Shown piece by piece: positions 1-12,200 of a DNA stretch of 64,000 nucleotides (the stretch's first letter is position 1; every line of letters begins with the position of its first letter). Made by a program: the position numbers and the translations under genes. Source of the stretch: Diadema setosum (lineage: Eukaryota > Echinodermata > Echinoidea > Diadematoida > Diadematidae); the NCBI GenBank assembly GCA_033980235.1, contig CM067067.1, positions 12,242,401-12,306,400 on the forward strand. The letters are read 5' to 3'. The notes under the pieces are model-generated. The model saw only the letters and a program-made list of their open reading frames with translations. It made no database searches and was not told the origin of the DNA.

Positions 1-107
1 GTTCGCACGTTGTTATTTTCGCGTATTATTTTCGCGGTTCAAAGGCAATTTGTGAAATTCGCGAAAATAAAACCACCGCGAAAATTTCAGCTCGTACAGT
101 ATAAGTT
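1..107. mobile_element. End of a CGCGAAAA-type miniature element
   Basis: Repeated TTTCGCG and CGCGAAAAT motifs in both orientations end at TCGTACAGTATA. It looks like the right-hand end of a palindromic miniature element whose left end is outside the window. A coding exon begins 47 bases later. Confidence 0.45.
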
Positions 108-153
108 TTAAATGGGTCTAACAACAGATCTGTGGTTTTTTTTTTCCTTGCAG

Positions 154-228
154 TACTGGAATATCCTTGCCCTGGATGGTAGCAACTGGCAGAAGGTGGA
201 CCTATTCAACTTCCAGACAGATATAGAG
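154..228 (+). CDS. FBXL20: FBXL20 exon: end of F-box
   Basis: The acceptor is CTTGCAG and the donor GTGAGA. The 75 nt are in phase 0 at both ends and give 25 residues from YWNILALDG to FQTDIE, matching the last helix of the F-box and the link to the first LRR. No earlier exon is visible in bases 1-153. Confidence 0.92.
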
Positions 229-3200
229 GTGAGAAAGATTTTTTTTTCTCTCTCTATAAATTATATTTATTCACTTCCACTCAAATTATACAAACTACAT
301 CAATTCTCTTTGGTATTAATGTGCAAACATAAGGGAATAATTCTTTTACAGATAACTGAAATAATAATTCTTTTTCATGTTTCAATATGACAAATAAAAT
401 GGCAATAGTACAGCAATGAGCAAAGGAGAAAATAATGCAAGTGTATTGTATCATAAAATAAAACCCAATCCCCCTAACTAAAGATTGCTTCGATCTAGGT
501 TTGCAGTGAGAATGTATCAGTTGTGAATTGATTGTTGAAATGATGAAATATATGTATACACGTTAATGCCTAAGACATGTCTGATGGGTGAAGAAGATGA
601 AGCGATTGTCTACAGCCTCTGAGATACAATAGGTGTTTAATGTACCTACAACCCTGCAAACCCTGTTATCAATTGTTAAACAATGATTCCATTTTAAAAA
701 GGTCTGAGTAGCATCATGTAATTAGGTGCTAAAATCTTTGATATAATGTGAAATTGAGCTGCAGAAAGAAGAAGAAGTGGCTTTAAGGGATAATAAAGGC
801 AAAAATCTTTCAAAATCTACTCACATGACAGGTTGTAAACAAAGGCCAATTTGGATTTGGCTAGAGTTTATGAGCATTGTGTTTCTTTTCCCCCATAGAT
901 ATCTTGGTACTAGCAGCATGATTTAAAATTTTTGGTATGCTTGAGTGTTTCGTCATCCATTTGAATATCATTATATGGCTCAGTCATCGAAGTTCAACAA
1001 TTTTCAAAGTTTTGAAACATTACAGTATCAAACAGCATCTTCAGGACACTAGAGATATTTTCATACAAGTGCTTTTCTTTTCTGCATTGTAATTTAACTG
1101 CAAATGTGGGAATAGTGTTCATGCAGTCATTTTGGACAGATGAATGTAAGAAATTCTTCTGAAAAAGATACCATTGAAAGGCCAGTAGTATATTTAAAGA
1201 ATGATCTTTGAAAGAAAAAGGAATTTAAGTGTTGAAAATTTTGAGATATAATAGTGTTCCTCTTCGTTAGCTCAGCATTGGTTTAAATACTTGCAATCCT
1301 TCCACAGAATTCACTGTCATTCGGTCAAAGTTTGATAGTTTATACACTCATTTCTCTTTTTGCTTGCACATGTCTGACATTGTTCTAGGGCAAGTCACTT
1401 AAGATCTTTTCACTGAGCTGACCATTCCACATTCTCCTTTTTTTTTCCTCCTCCCAGGGGCCAGTTGTGGAGCACATATCAAAGCGCTGTGGTGGTTTCC
1501 TGAAGAATCTAAGTTTACATGGATGCAAAAGTGTCACTGATGATGCCTTGAAGTGAGTTGATTTTCTTTTTTCTCAGAGAGTTCAGAGCTCTTATCAGTT
1601 TCACTTCCCAGAAGAGGACGCATACCGTGATAGAGCTTTGCATGGTTACAAGTTTTCTTTTTTGATTTCTTGAGAACAGTGCTTGATACATCTATGTACA
1701 TTGTAGCTCATCACAGGGGCTGTGTTATGCTTTTAATGGGGGGGGGGGGGGGGGGGAGGGGGATCTCGATTGTCTGTAGAATCTGTGGGCACAACAGTTT
1801 GGTAATCATGGGCCTTTTTTTTATATCTTTTTATTTGTTCATTTTTTCATTTTAGGCCAGAAGTGTTTGGAGTGCTGTCATCGCATCACAGGATATAAAA
1901 TAAATAAATAGATTAATAAATGAATAAATAAAAATGTAAAAAATATTTAAAAAAATCAAACAAACTATATTTTGTTTGCTGAAAAAGAAAGAAAAAAAGA
2001 AAGCAAATGGTTACGAAGAAAGAACATTTATGGCTGCAGACTGTGCTTTTCACTGCTTTCTGTGTTTGTTTGGCTTTGTACCAAAATGAATATAGTGTAG
2101 CTCATGACATGAAGGTGATGTTTACATTATGCTAGAAAAACTTCAGTATGTGGAACACTCTTAAATGTTTCATTTGTACCATTACCCTACCCCACATCAC
2201 ATGTTTTGTAACCTGCCTCAGCCAGTGATTACAGCACATGGTATTAACCAACATTTATTGCTAACCTTTGAATAGATGTGTTCCACTAATATTTCTGCAT
2301 TTACTGAACCCACATTTACATGCATATTTGGGTCAAATTCCCCTTTATGTGTGCAATAAATGCACACCCTGCACAATATTCATGGGTCCACCAAACTAAC
2401 TTTATACAGTGCATCTGTGATAAACGGCCTTTTTAGCCCTTAGAGAGCTTTGAACGTTGTGTGCATATAATTATGGTTGTGTAGGAAATAGACCATAGTT
2501 TAAAAAAAAAAAAAAAAAAAATTGTGCTCCCTGACAGTATGTGCAGTCTTCTTACATCTTTCTGTCAAAAGGGGAAAAAAAAAACCAACAACCACAAAAA
2601 CACTCAAAACAAAGAAAAGAAATCACTCACTTTGCAATACAGTAGTCCTGTAAGATATCTGGCAACACTGTACAATCATGTCTTTGGAAAAATGTACCCT
2701 TTCGCTGAAACATCGTCAACAACAGTTTAAAATATATTCTGCTCTGGGATGAAAAAGAGAATCCCTTTGACATTTCAAAGGGATTTGACGTGGTCTAGCT
2801 GTATGATTATGCATATCAACAAAAATTGACAATACACAACTGTAATTGACAGCCATGACTCGTTTTCAAAGGGCTACAAGTGGTCAGGATACTGTAAGAT
2901 TAAATGATTACATATGTCGTGAACTAGATGTAATTGTCCTTGAGCATGAACTTTGGTAGTAACTCTATATCTACAGAAGATACCATTAGCCAGTATGCCC
3001 TGACAGTTTTCACACTGTAGTTTTTTTTTCCCGTTTTTTTTTTTAAATCCATGTATGTATGGGAATTATCACAGAAGTCCATTCAATGATATTACTACCA
3101 TTGCAGTTAGGTAGGTAAGGTAACATTTAAATCAGCATTTGTTCCATGATTCCAATATTACAGGGCCCATACTATGTGTAACCTAGCATTTTGAGCCCTA

Positions 3201-6200
3201 TTTCATTGCCAAAAATTGAGCCTGAGTACAGAGGGTAATTATCACATCACAGCTTACCTGAAAATGTGGACCAAAGTACATGTATGGATGTATTTGAGTC
3301 GATTATTGCGGTGACTACTGGAATCCTTCAACCACCAGTGAGTTTTGCCAGTACATCATGGAGGACTGTGCTCTCTGTGCAATAAGTACAGCAAATTCAA
3401 ACTGAGCATTCATTTTCCATGGAGGGGGCAGAATTTGTGCTCTTGTCATCAGCCACTCAGCATTTCGATCTGTCCATCCTGATATTGATAATCACAGGAG
3501 GGAATAATTTTCAGACTCAAATATGATTAGCAATTTCAGCTGATGAACAATATTTCAAATGGTATACTGTACACTTCTGTGGAAGAAAACAGCTACCAAA
3601 AAAAAAAAAAAAAATGAGCTTATGTAGCAGTGGAGTAAAAATGCATAGCAAATTGTGATGCGATACTAGGAAAATTATTCCCTGATATAATATTGACTGG
3701 CCTTGCAGGGGATACAACATTTATTGCCTGAACTAGAAGTGTATTGCCCGACTCGAAGATGAGGGCAATACAATTCTAGTGAGGGCAATTAATGTCGTGT
3801 CTCCCAAAAGTTGACAGTCCATATCATTATTATTACCCATTTTAGGCATCTTGAGCAGCAAAATAAATATTACAATGTGTCGGCGCCAGCTTGAGCTCTA
3901 CACCACACTGCGTGCAGCATCCCTTTACACATCTCAGGTACGCAGCGCGCGTATAACAGCTAACTCGCACAGGCGCAGGGATCGTCCCCTATGTTTACAT
4001 GTTAACCTATGGGAATTTGCCCTCTGTCGCGAAACTCGGGTATGCGGCGCATGTAGAAACAGCAAGGCTCACACAGTAATAGCAATCGTCGTTTAGTTTT
4101 ACGTGTCAACCTATGGGAATTTGCCCTTCGTCGCGAAATTACTCCGCGAGAAACTGTCATCAACAGCAAATTTTCCTCACTGGGAGCTCAAATGCCCGGA
4201 TGCTATATTCCCCTCGTTTTTAACACGCAAATCCCATAGGCGTTTGTCAAAGAGGGGAATATGGAAAATTTGCTCCTCTTCTCCCTGCTGGTGCGTAACC
4301 CCGCGCGTAAGACAAGGGGAATACAATTTCGAAGAACCACAGCTCAGATGCCTGATACGGGTAATAATAAACAATAGTGCAGCCTTGGTATCCTGGTTTC
4401 ATACCCATATATGTAACAAGTGTTCTCTACAGTGATCCGTAGTACATTGAATACATACTTTGATGCAGATATCTGATACATGTAGATGGTATTTGCACAC
4501 TTTCACAAACTCTCAAGAAAGCCTGTGTCTCCATACAATGTACATAATTTTGGCATGAGACCCAGAATTGAGAGTGTGAAGATAGTGGTACTGAGAAGGC
4601 TGGTGTGAAATGATGATAATCAAGAAACCACAGGAAGAGTTAACATTTTGAGAGTAAAGTTGTATGCACATCCTTCATCTTGTAGATGTTTATACATACA
4701 AAGTATATCCTTACAATGATAGTTCATCCAGTAATATTGCTTTTAAGTGCAGTACAGTAAGTCTGTATTTTCTCAGTCTTCAGCGCTAGTACATGTATTT
4801 CAATTCATGATTACTACAAATGTAGGTGTAGGCACATTTTAGTGAAAAACAAGTTGTGTGCTGCGATGTGTGTAATGCTAAAATTTTGATGCTTTTTTTT
4901 TCCTTGCCTATGTCACCCCTGTTGATGAAGGAGTCTGTGGTAAAAATTGTCATCCAAGTTGATGTTGTCTTTTGTGTATTACATGTAAACCTTCAAGAAT
5001 AATGTATGTCTTGAACTACCTGTCAGACTTTAAGTGCAAACTATGTGCGTGATAATCATTCTGAAGAAAGGGATTAATTTTCCTTGTTCTAACAATTTGT
5101 CTTTTGTAAATCCAGCCCAATTTGCAGAAAAGGGTATTTAAGTATTTTGTAAGCCACAATTATTCAGTTACCATGGTAATGATCAAACTGCTCTTGTTTG
5201 CCCGATGCTCACCTACTGCCATGGGAAAGTCAATGAACCACTATAAAAGTTGTGATTGTTCAGAAGTGCATTAAGAAGTTACCTTTAATTATACCCCCGC
5301 CAAACAAAGTTTGAAGGGGGTATATAGGAATCAGCGGACGGTCGGGCGGTCGGGCGGTCGGTCGGGCGGTCGGTCCGTTGCAAATCTTGCGTCGCGAACT
5401 ACTTCCTCAGTTTTCAACCAATTCCCATAAAACTTGGCACAGATGTGTGCCTTGGGTTGTTGATGTGCAAGACGTATTTTTTGACAGTACCCAAAAGTAC
5501 GTTGCCATGGTAACGGCATATTATGGGCAAAAATGGGTACAAATCTTGCGTCGCGAACTCCTCCCACAGTTTTTGATCAATTTTTATGAAATTAGGTACA
5601 GATGTTCATCTGAATATGTTAATGTGCAAGACACATATTTCCGCAGTGGCAAAAAGTGCGTTGCCATGGTAACGGCATGTTATTGGTAAAATATAGGGCA
5701 AAATGCTTCATGGCAAAACTGCTTCATCAGTGTTCTTCTAATTCTCATGGAATTCATATTGAATGTTTGTCTTAGGATATAGGTCAGCATGACACATTTC
5801 TTGACAGTGACAAAAAGTATGTTGCCATGGTAACAGCTCACATATTGTGAGCCAAAATGATGGAAAATTTTGTGTTGCAAACTACTTCCTCAGTTTTTGC
5901 CCAATTTCCATGAAACTTGGTACAGATGTGTGCCTTTGGTTGTAGATGTGCAAGACGCATTTTTCGACAGTACCCGAAAGTACGTTGCCATGGTAACAGC
6001 ATATTAATGGCAGAAGATCAAGGGAAGATCTTGCGGATTTAACTACTTCCTCAGTTTTTTGACCAAAGCTTATGAAATGTTGTTTTGACCAAAACTTATG
6101 AAATGTTGTTTGGCGGGGGTATAACCAGTCGCTGTAGCGACATTTCTAGTTATCTTTATGACAAAATTGTCATTTGAATTTAATTCTCTGAATGTATGCC

Positions 6201-9200
6201 TATTGAATTGTGAAGTAAATTTACTGATGGAAAACGTCAATTGGCAAATTTGAATTTCTTCAAAGGTACATTATAGCTGTGTCCAACTTCAAATGATTAT
6301 ATGGATATTTTGCTCAGAGTCTGTATGTGTTGTCACTCATGCTCTTAACTCTGTATTTCTGCTCTACTCATATGTGCAGCACATTTGCTGGTAATTGCAA
6401 AAATATAGAAGTACTGAACCTAGAAGACTGCAAAAGAATCACAGATAATACAGCGCAGAGTCTAAGTAAATTCAGCAAGAAGCTGAGCCAGCTCAACATG
6501 GTGTCCTGTACAGCCATCACAGACAACGCGCTAAAGAGTCTCAGGTGAGATACAAACTGTCATACCATGTACAGTGAGGCATGGCACAATGTAACACAAC
6601 AACAAAGCAGGGTTGTTGTTATTTGTTTTTTTCAGTGTTAACCCATTGAAGACAAGTCCCAAAATACTCAGGCAGGTGTCTGTGGGAAACGTGTGTTATA
6701 CAGTACTCTCCGCATACATATATTGTAATCGAGTATCGCTTAAACAGGTACTCCGTTTAATTGGGTAGTAATGTCAAAATCAGTTCCAATGCACATTAAA
6801 ATTACCTGATAATCGGGTTGCTTCTCCACATAAATGGGTAGAAAATTTTCTTCTAATCTAATTTCTACCCACATTTTATCGCAGATATAACACTTTAAAA
6901 AATCATGAATGTCAAATTTCCACACCTAATGGCGTTCTCTGCTTAATTTACAAAAAAGACTGATCATTTGGGGAGTGATTAAACATGAAAACACATGTAC
7001 CAGTACCAACTTGCCACACGTAAACGAACATTACACCTGTAGCTGGCACTCACAATTGCATGGACAGACAGGAGTTGAACACACTTACGCTCCTCCCTTG
7101 CTCCGCAACAACATTCACAATACAAGAGGTTTGCTACGAAAATCAGGCCATGCACCAGCTCCATAACTTTGCTTTTCCCCTGTCATTTCTCGATAAGTTA
7201 GTAACCCGACGTTCTACGTGACTAGTGCATGCAAAGAGATGTGTTCATTTCGGAAAACGCCTGCCTGTTAGCTAGGAGTCTATAGTCAAATGACAAAGTT
7301 TTCTGAAGACATATTTGTCCATAAAAAGAGTGTAAATTATTGCTCGTGACTGAGCAAGGGAAAGGTATGTAAAATGTGCCGTGCAAGCACGCGTGTTAAG
7401 CATACAGTGTAGGTGTTTGGTGCAGTGTACAATGCATGTACATACACATTTTGTGTGTGTCAAATGTGAATGAGACGTGTTCTTATGTTAATTGGGTACT
7501 GCGCTTAATCGGGTAAGAAACGCTCAGCCCGAGCCTACCCGATTATGCGGAGAGTACTGTATCAAAATTAGTCCATCCTCAGTGGGTTAAGAAGTCAAGC
7601 TCTACTTGAAAAGTATAATTTGTAATTAGAGTTCAGTATTTACTTGAAAATGGAGCTTTCTATTAATCATTGAACAACTATACCGTGGATTTTTATTATA
7701 ACAGGCAGAATACTGTTTTCCTAAAGTTGGCTTCAATATCAATATAAATGCCAGAGTGAGACACTGCCTAGCAGTTTATTTATTACTAGTATTCTCTCTA
7801 TTTTGTATTTCACTTTCTTCAAGTTTTATAGCTAAAATATTGTATTTTTGTCTGCTGGCTCTGATGTTTTTTTTGCTGTATTATCTGTCCACAGTATTTC
7901 TTTTTGTATTGCCTCTTGATTTTGTTAACTAGATAGACAGCAATATCAGGAGAAAGCAGCACTAATCACTCAGTAGTAGGTCCTAAGACATGTAAAGAGT
8001 TCCATATCAAAAGTAGCAGAAAATACATGTACTGCAAAACATTACAAGAGCTTGGTTCTGTAGTATATGCCATTGAAACTTACATACATTTGTAATCACA
8101 AGAAAGGTGTGACTGTAACTTCATGTCTGGATTTGTTAAAAGGGATGGCTAGTAAATGATCAGTGGGAATGCTGGCCGGCCAGGGGATGATTGTTCCAAT
8201 CCTTGTGGGATTCATTTAAGAATACATTATATATCTATTGTTGTGTGGAAAATTATTTGCTTCAGAATGGTCTCATATTCAAGTAATGTGCATTTTAATG
8301 TTTCCAGGTTAGCATGCCTGTACAGTGATGGGGCGATCATTAACGGGCCATTAACGATCGCCCTGTCACTGTTCAAACTTTATTATTATGATGATGAAAC
8401 CCCTGCCCATGTGCCCTCAGACCTCAGACAGTGCAATGCATCAAAATTATGATACCATTATATTATGGCAGGGGAGGGGTATGTGTAGTTCGCTTCCAGG
8501 AATCTCACCTCTTTTAAAGAGGAAGTCCACCCCAAAAATGAATAAACTTTGAAGGAAAGAAAAAAAAATTCCCAGCGGAACGTTGCAAAAATGACAGAAA
8601 TCGGATAAGAAATAAGGAAGATATGACATTTTCAAATTCAAGTTTTTTTCCAAAAACGTTAACTTTACCAGTCCTTATGAATATTCAAATTAGAGAGTTG
8701 ATGATGTAATACCATCACAATTTTTTCATGTATGTTTAATATGTATGAAATTCAGAAAAATTGTTATTCTTAGCTTATACTAGTAAAAGCATGTTCTCAC
8801 ACCAAGATATATCGGAGTTAACATAATTTGTTCTTTTTTATTTTGGGTGGTTTTAAGGCAAGTTTTATATTCATACAGCTGAAAAAGGAGATTTTTGTCA
8901 TTTCTGAATATGAAATGAATAAGAATTTGTGAGAGCATGACATCACCAACTTGTTCTTTGAATATCTATGAGGACTGGTCAAGAAATGTTTTCTGAAAAA
9001 AATGTGAAATTTCAAAATGTCAAATCTTCCTTATTTCTTATCCCAGTTTTGTCATTTTTGTATCATTCTGTAGGGAATACTTTTTTCTCTCTTTTTTTTT
9101 TTTTTAAATTTCATTCATTTTAGGGGGTGGATTTCTCCTTTAATACTCGTGGTGCTCCTGTGGGAATGAAGGGAAGACTGTTCTGTGCTGTCCCCTGTCT

Positions 9201-12200
9201 GATTTTTCAACTGTATACGGCAAATATTTCTCGAGGTTTTCATTTTTGCGAATTTTGTGAGTAAGGTGCTATTCGCGAATTCAAAAATGCATGAAAATAT
9301 TAACTCTGATCCGACATGAACTTGACGTGCACTCATACATTTCTCTGTTCAGGGTTGTGCTCCACAATTGCGAATTTAACGACTTGCCAAATTGTCGGGA
9401 AGTCCGGATTTGCAAAGATTAGACTCGCTAAACATATGCTGTATACAGTATATGATTTGTTATGATGCTGTGATAATGGCCTTTCACTGAAAACATGTAT
9501 TTTTATGGAGGTGGATTTCACTTACTCACTTTCTAGCCCCTCAGTTTTTTTTTTGTGATCCACTTCATGTTTGTACACATAAATGTCTGTGTCTGGTGTG
9601 TGCATCTGTATGTGTGTGTTTGTGTGTGTTCGTGAATCTGTGCAATGACTGGTTGGAACCTTTGTCTCAAAACAGAATTTGTTTGTAATGTGAATAGGGG
9701 AAATCCCTATCAACTCTGCTCTTTGAAAGCAGCATATCCGCTCTTTATCCACTCGTCAACTCGACTCACTCCATCAATCTTAGTGGTTTAGTAGAGATTC
9801 ATGTTTCTCAAAATTGTTCATTTATAATGTAAATCACAATTCAGAGTGGGCGTAGGGCCTGATGTGCCAGGTTTTTCCCTTGTATGTAATGAGCATACTG
9901 TCCCTACGTGTTAAGGCAATGACATGACCTAGGTGATTATCTATGTGCTAACATTACACGCACAGACACACACATACACACTTAACATCAAGAAAACAGT
10001 GCAGGTGTTATATTAGGAGCAGGAACTTGCCAATGATAACACCATTTTGTGTGCAAGCAACACATTGATATGTTATACAAATAATTAATGTTTATGAGTG
10101 CAATGGACAGAATATTTCATTCGGTGAAAGATGAAATGATCCATTCAACGAGGCGCAGCCGAGTTGAATGGATCTACATTTCATCTTTCACCGAATGAAA
10201 TATTCTGTCCATAGCACGAATGAAAAACATTTATTATTTGTTTTATATAACGCCTATAATAGATCATTGTCATTTGATGTTTTATCAGTAAAGAACCAAG
10301 AGAGAATCTGAGATCGCGAGAGTGCTCACTGAGCGCTTTACGCTTAGCCTAGCGCTTAGCGCGCTGTCGCATACACACACTGCAAACGCGTAGTGTGCCG
10401 GGCTTTCAGCGAGCGTGCAATGGAGCAAATCGTATGGATCCAAAATTGCACGGTAAATGGAGCCGCAATTGCACGAGTGATGACGTCATAGTGAAATGGG
10501 CCGAATGACCAATGTCAAACAACCAATCAAATGACAGGGATCTCTTCAGGCGTTATATAAATGGCAATTATAAAGGACAGAGAAAGCTATCCCAGCCTTG
10601 GTAGGTTCTTGAGAATTATTCAAACTATCCATAGGGTATTTCACTGTTATGATGGTGTTACATGTTTGAACAGGTACTAGTACATTGTAGTGTGTGCAAA
10701 GTTATTGGTCTTGTCAATGTTTTTACTACAAGACTTTGACCTCAGAGCTAAGGATATGAAGTCCACTTCTTTGACAAATTTTTGTTTCTCTGCAGTGATG
10801 GCTGTCATCTTCTTAGTCATCTAAATATTTCATGGTGTGACCAAATTGGCGATAATGGCATCGAGGCCCTTGTCCGTGGATGTCCAAACATCAAGGTTCT
10901 CATCCTCAAAGGTTGTCATGCAGTAAGTTCCATGCTACACACAAATTTCAACCACTTTTTTTCAACTTAACAAGACCGTGTTCATGCGGATTTCGTAGCC
11001 AGAATCACAAACATGAATCATGATTCAAAATGGCGTTTCAAATCACGGTCTCAGCGGAAGAGCGTTCATGCGTGCTTTCGCAACGCTGATTCTGGCTCTG
11101 CTCATCCTTTGCTATTGCGCATCGCACTGCGCAGTTTGACCTTGTTTCTGCAACTAGAGCCAGACCTCCTTATGCCAACTGATCAGTAAGTTTATTATAA
11201 CGTTAGGCCTTTTTTTTTTTAATCTCGGTGAATACTGTCCAATAAGCTGTGGCATTCAGGCTCTGCCCACAGATCGAGGAATAATCTTAATTCTTCGTAC
11301 GTCTCTCCAATTGTTTCCCTTGGTAGACACAGCGCTGCAGCCATAATATTATCAACTCAATCGGATAGTAATTACAATATAGGCCTATTATTATATTAAG
11401 CAGCTAGATACTAGCATAGAATTGGTGTATGGCGTTGATGTGAACAAACAAGTGCAAGTATGGTACCGAAACACACGATTCATAAGACGTACACAAACAC
11501 GCGAACAGAGCAAGAAGCTGTGGGATACCTCATGAGACACGCATGCGCACAGCGCACAATGACGTCATAGAATCATGATTGAAATCACGGTTGCGTTCAT
11601 GCAGTTTCTGCGATCGTGATTCTGGCAGAATCATGATTCAAAACGCCCTTTTTTCCGCGTTTCAGATCGGCGGTTTGAAACGCGTTTAAATGGAAAAATA
11701 GCATGAACACAACGCAACTAAACACGTTTAGCGACTAAGCATGTTTAGAAACGCTATTCTAGTTTCGCATGAACGCAGCCCAAATTTCAGCTTGACAAAT
11801 TTCAACTGTTTTTTGTTTGTTTTTTTTTTTGGTCAGTGTGACTTCTAAGCACTGTCTAAAGTAGTATTTGTATCTTTGTTTGTTTGTGTATAACAGATGG
11901 TGCTTCCCTGGTAAAATTAGTTGGGGGGGGGGGATGTGCACATTTTTTGCTGTTTTTAATGACCTACATTTCTGGAGATGAGTCTCAGATTTCATTTTAA
12001 CACAAACAAGAATTTGTCTCATAATGTTATTCTGTGTCGAGAACTGTGATTAGTTATGAATATTTGCGAGCAAAGGCAGAAAGGTATTGAGAAGGTTAGG
12101 ACTAAAAAAAAAAAAATGACAGCAGTGGTGCAGTCAGCAGCTCATTATGATGCTGTGAATTCTTTTTATGACTGATATATCTGCATTACTTTTTCACAGA

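Larger units (their letters stand above)
1553..6379 (+). other. FBXL20 intron 2
   Basis: It holds a poly(G) run (about 1738-1757), AT-rich simple sequence (1890-2000), poly(A) runs near 2502 and 3600, the hairpin at 3723, the GC-richer block at 3855-4345 and the tandem-repeat element at 5288-6151. Nothing coding is seen. Confidence 0.8.
6545..10795 (+). other. FBXL20 intron 3
   Basis: Rich in transposon debris: a nested pair at 6638-7590, a hairpin at 8322, a TTAA-flanked element at 8518, a palindromic element at 9211 and a hairpin-bearing composite at 10071-10560. The sequence between them shows nothing. Confidence 0.8.

Noticed and set aside
5331..5880. Several open frames in the tandem-repeat element
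   Set aside because: They follow the repeat units, are not conserved between units and match no transposase motif.
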